A DNA stretch of 64,000 bases. It comes from Allocatelliglobosispora scoriae (lineage in GTDB: Bacteria > Actinomycetota > Actinomycetes > Mycobacteriales > Micromonosporaceae). Below the pieces are notes generated by a model, which did no database searches, had not been told where the DNA came from, and was given only the letters and a program-made list of their open reading frames with translations. Shown one piece after another: positions 7,922 to 15,089 of this stretch (positions within the stretch are counted from its first letter, which is position 1; each line of letters opens with the position of its first letter). Made by a program: the position numbers and the translations under genes. Location of the stretch: the NCBI RefSeq assembly GCF_014204945.1, contig NZ_JACHMN010000002.1, forward strand, positions 2,689,001 through 2,753,000, written 5' to 3'.

Positions 7922-8503
7922 ATGCTGCTCACCGGGGCGGTCCGTGCTGATCGGCCGCTGATCGTCGTCGCGTTGCCCGAGGAAGCCGCCCACCTGCGGA
8001 CGGATCTGCCGATCCTCCTGACGGGGGTCGGCAAGGTCGAGGCGGCGACGGCCGTCGCGAGCCTCCTGGCCTCGGGTCCACGCCCCAAGGAGATCATCAA
8101 TCTGGGTACGGCGGGAGCGCTCCGCGCGGGTCTGACCGGCACCTTCGAGGTGAGCAAGGTCATCCAGCACGACTTCAACTCGGCGGCGCTGCTCGCCGTG
8201 ACCGGACACCTCTTCGGCACCCCTCTCGAACTGGTCGGACCCGGTCTGGTGCTGGCGACCGGTGATGTCTTCGTCTCGGATCCGGTGCTGAAGGATGCCC
8301 TGGCCGAGCAGGCCGACCTGGTCGACATGGAGGGCTACGCGGTCGCCTCCGCGGCGGCGGCGCACGGGGTGCCCGTACGCATGATCAAGCATGTGAGTGA
8401 CGACGCGGGCGAGGGCGCGGGCGCAAGCTGGCCCACGACGGTGGACGCGTGCGCCCGCGAACTCGCGGCGTGGCTAGCCGGTCACCCAGAGAGCGCGGCC
8501 TGA
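7922..8503 (+). CDS. 5'-methylthioadenosine/S-adenosylhomocysteine nucleosidase family protein
   Basis: 193 residues. The protein opens with PLIVVALPEEA, contains LLTGVGKVEAA and INLGTAGAL, and carries the nucleoside-binding DMEGYAVASAAA and a late SDDA. These are the hallmarks of PNP/UDP-type MTA/SAH nucleosidases, which cleave the N-glycosidic bond of MTA or SAH. The DMEG Glu and the SDD Asp are the expected catalytic residues. ahcY, the other route for SAH removal, is also in this window (61.1 kb). The start at 7922 is favoured by homologue alignment and by the -10 box. The 3' end overlaps the convergent lipoprotein gene by 30 bases. Exact substrate preference is not readable. Confidence 0.85.
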   Translation: MLLTGAVRADRPLIVVALPEEAAHLRTDLPILLTGVGKVEAATAVASLLASGPRPKEIINLGTAGALRAGLTGTFEVSKVIQHDFNSAALLAVTGHLFGTPLELVGPGLVLATGDVFVSDPVLKDALAEQADLVDMEGYAVASAAAAHGVPVRMIKHVSDDAGEGAGASWPTTVDACARELAAWLAGHPESAA

Positions 8504-9337
8504 GGCGACCTCGACGATGGGTCGAGCTCCGATCGGCTTGGTGAGCGCGACGCTGGCCGGGTGGAGCTTCAGGATGGCGATGCACACTTCCCCGCTGGTC
8601 CGGACGGTGCCGCCGAGGACGATGAGGTCGTCGTACTCCTGAACCCTGGGGGTGATCTCGGAGTCGCAGGCGCCGACACCCAGGTTGAAGTCGATCGCCG
8701 TGTCGGTGGTCTTGATCAGGTCCTGCGCGGTGGCGAGGCCGCCGGGCATCCCGCCCGGCCCGAGCGGCACCTCGGGCACGGGCGTGACGGCGCCGGGGTC
8801 GACCGCCACGCGCGCGATCAGGCCCGGGTCCTCCTTCACGGTGAAGACCCAGGTGGGCACGGTTGCGATGCCCCGGCTGGTCCGCAGCTTCGCGGTGCCC
8901 GGCCGCACGGCGGTCACGGTGAGCCCGCACGTCTCGCAGCTCGGTTCACCACGATCGATCTGCTGGTACGCCGCCTCGGCGCTCACCACCGTCACCGGCA
9001 GTGTCGAGCCGTCCGGGAAGGTCACCGCGCCCTTGGCGGTCGCCGTCGGCAGCTTGATCGCCGTGCGGAATTGACCGTCCATGAAGGCGGCCTTCGCGTT
9101 GCCCGCGCCGAAGCCGGCCTCCGGTGCCAGGGTCAGCTCGCTGAGCGGGATGAACCCGGTCTTCCAGGCCGTGGCGGCGGCCGACCCGCGCCAGGCACCG
9201 GCGACGGCGTCGGCGCGGGCGGCGAAGTCGCCGGGCGGGACGGGCTCGCCCGCGTCGCCGTTCTCGACGGCGCAGGCGGAGAGGAGAAGGACTGCCATGA
9301 CGAGGGGAAGGAGTCTTCGCATGGCGGTCCGACGCAT
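8474..9337 (-). CDS. Lipoprotein of unknown function (287 aa)
   Basis: The N-terminus MRRLLPLVMAVLLLSAC is a lipoprotein signal with lipobox LSAC. The mature part is soluble and mainly beta, with a CETCG pair in the middle and single Cys residues near positions 230 and 255. No domain was recognised. Start at ATG 9337, or the in-frame ATG at 9322 which begins directly with the signal peptide. It begins only 11 bases after the hemerythrin-like gene ends and is probably co-transcribed with it. Confidence 0.7.
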   Translation of the reverse strand: MRRTAMRRLLPLVMAVLLLSACAVENGDAGEPVPPGDFAARADAVAGAWRGSAAATAWKTGFIPLSELTLAPEAGFGAGNAKAAFMDGQFRTAIKLPTATAKGAVTFPDGSTLPVTVVSAEAAYQQIDRGEPSCETCGLTVTAVRPGTAKLRTSRGIATVPTWVFTVKEDPGLIARVAVDPGAVTPVPEVPLGPGGMPGGLATAQDLIKTTDTAIDFNLGVGACDSEITPRVQEYDDLIVLGGTVRTSGEVCIAILKLHPASVALTKPIGARPIVEVASGRALWVTG

Positions 9338-9347
9338 CGGAGCCCGC

Positions 9348-9740
9348 TCAGGTTTCCCCTCCGACGTCGATGCTGTACGCCTCGTAGATCAGATCCGCCC
9401 CGTGCTGGCGGTGCCGGCCCAGGCGGTCCACGAGCCCGGTCACGGCTTCGTGCAGCCGTTGCGGGTCGTCGTCCGGCCGGGCGTCGTCGAGCGCGGCGAT
9501 GAGTTCGGCGTGCTCGGTGACGAGTTCGTGGATCCCCGGCGCGAGCCGAGGCGCATCACGCAGCAGTTGGGCGTAACGCCCGGTTGGTCCCTCGGTGACC
9601 CTGATGTGGTCGAGGAGGGCTGTTCTCACATCGGCGAGCTGTGCCGCGACATCGCGGACCCAGCCCGGTCGACCTGCTGTCTGCGAGAGCGAACGGGCCA
9701 ACCCGGTCGTCGCGCTAGGCAGCTCCACGGACATTGTCAT
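9348..9740 (-). CDS. Hemerythrin-like HHE domain protein (130 aa)
   Basis: ATG at 9740 with GGGGAGG upstream; the longer frame to 9863 would run through a palindrome and is rejected. Helical protein with spaced His and acidic residues: LLDHIRVTEG, then IHELVTEHAELIAAL, then HRQHGADLIYEAY. The H...HxxxE...H...E order fits a small four-helix hemerythrin HHE domain, which binds a di-iron centre and may sense oxygen or iron. Assignment is from motif spacing only. Followed at once by the lipoprotein gene. Confidence 0.6.
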   Translation of the reverse strand: MTMSVELPSATTGLARSLSQTAGRPGWVRDVAAQLADVRTALLDHIRVTEGPTGRYAQLLRDAPRLAPGIHELVTEHAELIAALDDARPDDDPQRLHEAVTGLVDRLGRHRQHGADLIYEAYSIDVGGET

Positions 9741-9801
9741 GGGCACCTCCCCGGTCGCTGGGGGTTCCTCCGATGGTCCTCGCCAGCGGCCCCCCTGTCC
9801 A

Positions 9802-9875
9802 CCCCGGCACGTTTTGCGGCAAAGCGTGGCCAAATCGCGAAGCGATGCCACGCTTTGCTGCAAAACGTGCCGGGG
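9802..9875. repeat. 74-bp palindrome with 29-bp arms (one mismatch)
   Basis: Arms 9802-9830 and 9847-9875 pair with a single mismatch, and the 16-base centre contains a further ATCGC-GAA-GCGAT hairpin, so nearly the whole element folds. It begins at the base next to the marR stop codon and probably ends marR transcription ahead of the hemerythrin-like gene. Confidence 0.75.
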
Positions 9876-10337
9876 CTACGGGGCGGTGAGGCGTTCGGTG
9901 GCCCGGCGCTGGCGGGTGGCGGACTCGCCGAGGAAGTCGACGATCGCCGCCAGCTCGTCATCGGTGTAGCGCTCGGTGAGCTCGTGGAGTTCGCGTACCC
10001 AATCGTCGAAGAGCGGGGCGAGCTCGGCCGTGCGCCCGGCGACGAGCTCGACCAGCACGCTGCGGCCGTCGTCGGGGTTGGGGACCCGCCGGGCGAATCC
10101 CTTGCGCTCGAGCCGGTCGATCAGGCCGGTGACCGAGGCGGGCGCGAGCCCGGAACGCTCGGCGAGCTGCCGCGCGGTGAGCGGGCCGAAGCGGTCGATG
10201 AGGTCGACCGCCTTCTCCTCGGTGGCACTCATCCCCTTCAGGTCCGCGAGGGCGGTGTGGAACATCACCGCAGCGGCACTGATCTCGCGCCCCGCGACGT
10301 GCAGCCGTCCCAGCAGCTCTTCCCGCCTCGATGTCAC
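9876..10337 (-). CDS. MarR family transcriptional regulator
   Basis: 153 residues from the GTG at 10337. No ribosome-binding site is present, but TACTGT six bases upstream suggests a leaderless transcript. Residues about 35-100 form the winged helix: GPLTARQLAERSGLAPASVTGLIDRLERKGFARRV followed by the wing PDDGRSVLVEL. MarR dimers usually repress a divergent gene and release on binding a small phenolic or aromatic ligand. Here the divergent gene is an FAD monooxygenase and a palindrome lies between them, so this is the likely target. The ligand is unknown. Confidence 0.92.
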   Translation of the reverse strand: MTSRREELLGRLHVAGREISAAAVMFHTALADLKGMSATEEKAVDLIDRFGPLTARQLAERSGLAPASVTGLIDRLERKGFARRVPNPDDGRSVLVELVAGRTAELAPLFDDWVRELHELTERYTDDELAAIVDFLGESATRQRRATERLTAP

Positions 10338-10385
10338 ACCGCGACAGTAGCAATCCGCTTGCCGATCGCAGCAGCCTCGAATATA

Positions 10386-10409
10386 TTTAGTTCGTCCGAA
10401 CGAAATAAA
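10386..10409. promoter_or_regulatory. Probable MarR operator between marR and monooxygenase
   Basis: A 24-base imperfect palindrome with 20 symmetric positions, centred on TTCGTCCGAACGAA (10391-10404), just upstream of the monooxygenase ribosome-binding site. Size and A/T-rich flanks fit MarR operators. Confidence 0.55.
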
Positions 10410-10422
10410 TCTGGAGGTTGTC

Positions 10423-11649
10423 ATGCGAGCACTGGTCATGGGGGCGGGGGTGGCCGGCTCGGTCGCCGCGATGGCGCTGCAGAAGGCGGGGTGGGAGCCG
10501 GTCATCTTCGAGGCGTACGCCGAGAGCGCCGGACTCGGCCACGGCGTCTTCCTCACGGTCGCGGTCAACGGGCTGGACGCGCTGCGGGCGATCGACGCGC
10601 ACCACATCGTCACCTCGGCGGGCTTCCCGAGCGAGCGGATCGACTTCAGCAACGGCAGGGGCCGACGGCTGGGCAGCATCCCCCTCGGCCCGAAGCTCAC
10701 CGACGGCACCGTCACACACACGATCCGGCGCTCCGACCTCTATCACGGGCTCTACCGCGAGGCAGCCGCCCGGGGCATCCCGATCGAGCACGGCAAGCGC
10801 CTCGTCCGCGCCGAGGAGCTGCCCGGCGGCGGTGTCACCGCCCACTTCGCCGACGGCACCAGCGCCACCGGCGACCTGCTGATCGGTGCCGACGGCGTCC
10901 ATTCCGCCACTCGGAAGATCATCGATCCCGGAGCCCCCGACCCGCGCTACACGGGCCTCGGCAACACCGGCGGCTTCGCCCGCGTGCCCGACATCGATGC
11001 CACCCCCGGTGAGTACTCGATGATCTGGGGGCGGGAGTGCTTCTTCGGCTACACCGTCAGCCCGGACGGCGAGGTGTGGTGGTTCGCCAACCCGCCCCGG
11101 CGGCAGGAGCGCGACCGTGCCGAGTTGCGTACGCAATCGCAGGCGGAACTTCGCGCCCTGCTCCTCGACCTGCTCGCCGAGGATTCCACTCCCGGCGCCG
11201 CGATCGTCCGCGCCACGACCGACGACTTCCGCCTCACCAATCAATATGACCTGCCCCGGGTCGCCACCTGGCACAACTCGTCGATGGTGATCATCGGAGA
11301 CGCCGCTCACGCGGTCTCCCCCGCCAGCGGACAGGGCTGCTCCCTCGCCGCCGAGGACGCCGTCGTGCTGGCCCAGTGCCTCCGCGACGCTCCGACCGTC
11401 GCCGCAGCCCTCGCCGGTTACGAGCAGCAGCGCCGGGACCGGGTCGAACGGGTCGTCACGTGGGGGTCCAGCATGAACAACACCAAGAAGCAGGGCCTGA
11501 TCGGTCGTGCCCTCCGCGATCTGGTCCTGCCGTTGATCCTGCGCTCGGCGGACTCACCCCGCGAGATGCAGAAGATGTCCTGGCTCTTCAACCACCACAT
11601 CGAGTGGGAGGCGAACCGGCTCACCCAACGGCGACCGGCCGCCAGCTGA
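10423..11649 (+). CDS. FAD-dependent monooxygenase (PHBH/TetX-like)
   Basis: 408 residues; ATG preceded by GGAGG. The N-terminus MRALVMGAGVAGSVAAMALQ is the Rossmann GxGxxG dinucleotide fold, followed by an acidic residue in IFEA. The mid-protein LLIGADGVHSATRK is the DG motif for NAD(P)H/FAD. IIGDAAHAVSPASGQGCSLA is the GD motif contacting FAD ribityl. These place it in group A flavin monooxygenases that hydroxylate aromatic substrates or modify antibiotics; the substrate is unknown. Divergent from marR and probably controlled by it. The 3' end overlaps the convergent 11621-12268 gene by 29 bases. Confidence 0.9.
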   Translation: MRALVMGAGVAGSVAAMALQKAGWEPVIFEAYAESAGLGHGVFLTVAVNGLDALRAIDAHHIVTSAGFPSERIDFSNGRGRRLGSIPLGPKLTDGTVTHTIRRSDLYHGLYREAAARGIPIEHGKRLVRAEELPGGGVTAHFADGTSATGDLLIGADGVHSATRKIIDPGAPDPRYTGLGNTGGFARVPDIDATPGEYSMIWGRECFFGYTVSPDGEVWWFANPPRRQERDRAELRTQSQAELRALLLDLLAEDSTPGAAIVRATTDDFRLTNQYDLPRVATWHNSSMVIIGDAAHAVSPASGQGCSLAAEDAVVLAQCLRDAPTVAAALAGYEQQRRDRVERVVTWGSSMNNTKKQGLIGRALRDLVLPLILRSADSPREMQKMSWLFNHHIEWEANRLTQRRPAAS

Positions 11650-12268
11650 AGCGCTCCCGCCAGGCGGTCTCCCCCGCCGCGTGCTCCCGGAACGCCGAGA
11701 TCACCGCGTCGGCGTCGGCCACCTCGGTCTGCAGGTGCTCGTCGCCGTCGCGAACCTCCAGCATGTAGGCCCCGGGTGCCGCGCCGGCACGCTCACCCAA
11801 CCCACCCTGCACATAGTGATCGTCGTCGAAATCCAGGATCACGAACCAGAAGTCCCCGTCCAGCTCCCGCACGGCCCGCTCGATGTGGTCCGCCGACGGA
11901 TCCTCGATCGGCAGGTCCCCCGCCGAGGTCAGCTCAGGTGCGTCGATCCGCCGCAGCAACGGCGGGTTCACCACGGCCCGCAGCCGCACGTCGAAACAGG
12001 CCAGCCGATGCTTCGCCGCCAGATAGCGGACGACCGGCACCACCTTCGCGACCGGCGCGTCCCCCAACGTCACCAGCACGAACGACTTGCGATCCCCCTT
12101 GACGCCCACGCCCGGGAAATTCCGCGTCAGCTCCTCCATGAAGGCCGGCACGGAATCCGCCGCCGCACCCCCGGCGGCCCGCTTGGCCATGAAACCGGCG
12201 GCCTTCTCAGCCGCCTCCTCATGCCCGACCCGCACCGTCTCGTGCCACACAACCAGGTCCGCCACCAT
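11621..12268 (-). CDS. Protein of unknown function (215 aa)
   Basis: Start at ATG 12268; CATACT seven bases upstream suits a leaderless start, while the frame open to 12334 has no support. Soluble alpha/beta protein. The first half is Ala-rich and helical (WHETVRVGHEEAAEKAAGFMAKRAAG). The C-terminal half, FWFVILDFDDDHYVQGG to YMLEVRDGDEHLQTEV and ending RERFSWRPV, looks like a compact beta domain loosely resembling immunity-type proteins. No toxin neighbour is present, so no function is assigned. Confidence 0.65.
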   Translation of the reverse strand: MVADLVVWHETVRVGHEEAAEKAAGFMAKRAAGGAAADSVPAFMEELTRNFPGVGVKGDRKSFVLVTLGDAPVAKVVPVVRYLAAKHRLACFDVRLRAVVNPPLLRRIDAPELTSAGDLPIEDPSADHIERAVRELDGDFWFVILDFDDDHYVQGGLGERAGAAPGAYMLEVRDGDEHLQTEVADADAVISAFREHAAGETAWRERFSWRPVAVG

Positions 12269-12323
12269 GCCGCCGAGTATGTCAGCCCACCCCGACACCC
12301 CACCCGAACCCCAGCAATAACAC

Positions 12324-12350
12324 CAACTCTTCAAGAGTTGCGCCGATCTT
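12324..12350. repeat. Short palindrome sharing core with the 34.2-kb hairpin
   Basis: CAACTCTTCAAGAGTTG (12324-12340) is a perfect 8-bp-arm palindrome and is followed by CGCCGATCTTG. The same pair of blocks forms each arm of the hairpin at 34176-34253. It lies between the response regulator stop and the next gene, followed by a CCCAG tandem stretch. Confidence 0.6.
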
Positions 12351-12399
12351 GCCCAGCCCAGCCCAGCCCAGCCCGGCGCGGAGCGGAGCGGCCCGAGAC

Positions 12400-13047
12400 C
12401 TACGACCGCAGGTAGGTCAGGACAGCCAGCACCCGCCGATGCTGGGAATCGTCCTCGGCATGCAGCCCCAGCTTGGAGAAGATGCTCCGCACGTGCTTCT
12501 CCACCGCCCCGTCACTGACCACGAGCGAGCGAGCGATGGCCGGATTGGACCGCCCGGCAGCCATCAACCCCAACACCTCCCGTTCCCGAGGGGTCAGCAC
12601 GGCCAGCGGATCGTCCCGACGGCGCCGGACCATCAGCTGCGAAACCACCTGCGGATCGAATACCGTCCCCCCGGCCGCCACCGTCCGCAGTCCGGTAAAG
12701 AACTCATCGACATCGATGACCCGATCCTTCAGCAGGTACCCCACCCCGCCCCGGGCATCCGCCAGCAGGTCGTCCGCGTACGACACCTCGACGTACTGCG
12801 ACAGGATCAGCACCGGCGCCCCCGGCACCAGGCGACGCAGCTCGACGGCGGCCCGCAACCCCTCGTCGGTGAACGACGGCGGCATCCGCACATCCACGAT
12901 CGAGACGTCCGGCCGCAGAAAGGTGACGGCCTGGATCAGGCCGTCACCATCCCCCACAGCCGCGACGACCTCGCACCCGAACTCCTCCAGGAGCCGCACG
13001 AGGCCGGTCCGGATGAGGACCGCATCGTCGGCGACGACTACGCGCAA
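12400..13047 (-). CDS. NarL/FixJ-type response regulator
   Basis: 215 residues. TTG start at 13047, overlapping the kinase stop by ten bases, so the pair is translationally coupled. Residues 1-120 are a receiver domain with acidic pair D7-D8, phospho-acceptor D52 (SIVDVRMP) and the conserved Lys in LLKD. Residues about 148-210 are a LuxR-type HTH (LTPREREVLGLMAAGRSNPAIAR). It should be phosphorylated by the kinase just upstream and bind DNA as a dimer. A palindrome upstream of the kinase gene is a possible autoregulatory site. Confidence 0.95.
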   Translation of the reverse strand: MRVVVADDAVLIRTGLVRLLEEFGCEVVAAVGDGDGLIQAVTFLRPDVSIVDVRMPPSFTDEGLRAAVELRRLVPGAPVLILSQYVEVSYADDLLADARGGVGYLLKDRVIDVDEFFTGLRTVAAGGTVFDPQVVSQLMVRRRRDDPLAVLTPREREVLGLMAAGRSNPAIARSLVVSDGAVEKHVRSIFSKLGLHAEDDSQHRRVLAVLTYLRS

Positions 13048-14288
13048 GGGATCTCCGCTCCGATGACGGTGGGCCCGCCGACCGCGGACCGCACGATGAG
13101 CTGCCCGTCGACCGCCCGCAGCCGGTCGGCGAGCCCGGCGAGGCCGTGGCCCTTGGCGACATGGGCACCGCCGACACCGTCGTCGGCGATGGTGAGCGTG
13201 AGCATGTCGCCGTTACGGGTCAGCGAGATCGTGCAGGTCTGCGCCTGGCTGTGCTTGGCGACGTTGGTGAGCGACTCGGCGACCACGAAGTAGGCGGTGT
13301 TCTCCACCGCGGCGGGGAAGCGCTCGGTGGTGCCGATGACGAGCTCGACCGGGATGGTGCAGCGTCCGGCGAGAGCGGTGAGGGCCGGGCCGAGACCGCG
13401 GTCGGTGAGGATCGGCGGCGCGATGCCCCGCGAGAGCGTACGCAGCTCGTCCAGCGTCTCCCGCGTCTGCTCGATGGCGGCGGCGAGCGTCTCCTCGGCG
13501 GCTGCCGGATCCTTCGCCACCTGCCGCTGTGCCCGCGACAGCTCCATCGCCAGGTGCACCAGGCGCTGCTGCGGCCCGTCGTGGATGTCGCGCTCGAGCC
13601 GGCGCAGCGCGTTGGCCTCGGCGGAGACGGCGGCGGCCCGGCCCTCGGCGAGATCGTCGATGCGCTCGTGCAGCTCGCCCATGCCGGTGAGCAGCGCCCG
13701 GGAGAGCCCGGCCTTGAGCAGCGCGACGAAGCGGAGCACGAAGGGCAGCGCGGCGGCGAAGGCGAGCCCGATGGCGAAGTAGAAGACGCTCGCCGCTTCG
13801 ACGCTGTCGCCGAAGCCGAGGAGTTCGGGCAGGTTGTCGTTGTTGCCGGGGATGCGGTCCAGGATCCAGCCGTAGAGGGGCCAGAGCAGCCCTGCGACCG
13901 TGACCGACCACCAGACGACGGTGACGACGAAGCCGAGGATGGCGAAGGGGAAGATCAGGATGCCGTGCAGCAGGTCGAGCCACGACTGGCCGTTGGTGAG
14001 GGGGTTCACCGCCCGGCGCAGCGCGCTCGCACCGGCGGGTGCGGGTGCGTAGCGGGGACGGGCGATCGGGCGCCCCAGCACCTCCGGCAGCATCCGCCGC
14101 TCGACGTCGGCGAGGACGCGGGCGGTGAGGAGCGTGACGGCGAGGACGAAGACGCCGACGAAGATCACGAGGGTGCCGAGGCCCAGGGAGAGCCCCGTCA
14201 CCATCAGGACGAACGAGATGATCCCGGTGGGGAAGCCGACGAGGAGGTAAACGCTGTCGGCACCGGCCTGGCGGAGCTGGTTTCTCAT
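13038..14288 (-). CDS. Sensor histidine kinase with N-terminal membrane sensor domain
   Basis: 416 residues from ATG 14288; the frame continues upstream but a TAGCGT -10 box seven bases before this ATG supports a leaderless start here. Two helices at residues 13-55, then two more around 105-140 and 165-190, form a membrane sensor domain. The HisKA_3 site is H236 (LERDIHDGPQQRL). The ATPase domain has NVAKHSQA, DDGVGGA and GHGLAGLADR. Autophosphorylates H236 and passes phosphate to the coupled regulator. The signal is probably membrane or envelope stress, by analogy with this kinase class; that is inference. Confidence 0.93.
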   Translation of the reverse strand: MRNQLRQAGADSVYLLVGFPTGIISFVLMVTGLSLGLGTLVIFVGVFVLAVTLLTARVLADVERRMLPEVLGRPIARPRYAPAPAGASALRRAVNPLTNGQSWLDLLHGILIFPFAILGFVVTVVWWSVTVAGLLWPLYGWILDRIPGNNDNLPELLGFGDSVEAASVFYFAIGLAFAAALPFVLRFVALLKAGLSRALLTGMGELHERIDDLAEGRAAAVSAEANALRRLERDIHDGPQQRLVHLAMELSRAQRQVAKDPAAAEETLAAAIEQTRETLDELRTLSRGIAPPILTDRGLGPALTALAGRCTIPVELVIGTTERFPAAVENTAYFVVAESLTNVAKHSQAQTCTISLTRNGDMLTLTIADDGVGGAHVAKGHGLAGLADRLRAVDGQLIVRSAVGGPTVIGAEIPCA

Positions 14289-14345
14289 GACATCGACGCT
14301 ATGGATCGCGGCGCTCGGATTCGATCCCGCGCGCTGGCATCTTCC

Positions 14346-14363
14346 GGTAGGGCCAGCCCTACC
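14346..14363. promoter_or_regulatory. 18-bp palindrome upstream of the two-component operon
   Basis: GGTAGGGC, two bases, GCCCTACC: perfect 8-bp arms. It lies about 60 bases upstream of the kinase start and overlaps the stop of the divergently oriented neighbour's 3' end only at its edge. A good candidate for autoregulation by the NarL-type regulator. Confidence 0.45.
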
Positions 14364-14364
14364 A

Positions 14365-15021
14365 TCACAGCTCCCCGCGCCGGTACGCCTCGAACCGGCG
14401 CTCGGCGGCGTCCTCGTCGGCGAGGAGGTACGCGGGGGCCACGGCATCGGTCGGTGTCTCGGCCTCGACCGCGGCGACGAGCTCGGCGAGCTGCTCCGCA
14501 CCGAGGTCGTGTCGGCGGAATTCGCGCAGCCCGGCGAAGCGGAAGAGCATCACGTCGGTGAAGCGGTACTCCAGCTCGTCGAAGGCGACGACGGCACCGC
14601 CGAGGCCGCGCTTGTCGCCCTTGGCCGCCACGAGGTCGGCGGCGACCGTGTCCTGCCCTCGTCGAGCCGTGGGGCGGGCGAGGTAGGGGCAGACGACGGC
14701 GGCGTAGAGCATGCAGGCCCGGTGCCCGGGTGCCTCGACGGTGGCGGCGGCGTTGCGGTAGGCGACCCCGGCATCGATCGCGTCGGCGATCGCATCGGCC
14801 TCGGCACCGCTGACGACCCGCCACACCGGGCCCTCGGCCATCGGCGTACCGCAGACGGAGCAGCGCCGCTCCACCGCGCAGAGATAGGTGCGCGCGGTGC
14901 CGGTGGCGGCGAACCTGGGCTGGTCGTCCTCCCAGGGGGTGATCGCGAGCACCGGGTAGCCGCGCTCGTCGCGCGGACGCGCGGCGACCGCGGCGGGCAT
15001 CGGGATCTCGGAGACTCGCAT
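14365..15021 (-). CDS. Protein of unknown function with Cys/His metal-binding-like motif (218 aa)
   Basis: Start taken at the second of two adjacent ATGs (15021) because a TAGATT -10 box lies seven bases upstream, giving a leaderless transcript. The N-terminus MRVSEIPMPAAVAARPRDERGYPVLAITPWE is typical of a family seen in actinobacteria and their phages. Then CSVCGTPM and later HRACMLYAAVVCPYLARP: a CxxC, His-x-x-Cys and a further Cys that could bind zinc. No catalytic domain was recognised. It lies upstream of the two-component genes on the same strand with 76 bases between. Confidence 0.7.
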   Translation of the reverse strand: MRVSEIPMPAAVAARPRDERGYPVLAITPWEDDQPRFAATGTARTYLCAVERRCSVCGTPMAEGPVWRVVSGAEADAIADAIDAGVAYRNAAATVEAPGHRACMLYAAVVCPYLARPTARRGQDTVAADLVAAKGDKRGLGGAVVAFDELEYRFTDVMLFRFAGLREFRRHDLGAEQLAELVAAVEAETPTDAVAPAYLLADEDAAERRFEAYRRGEL

Positions 15022-15089
15022 CATCGTGAATCTAGTAGACACCGCCGGGCGCGGTTGGTCCCCACCCATGGGGTGGGGACCAACCGACA

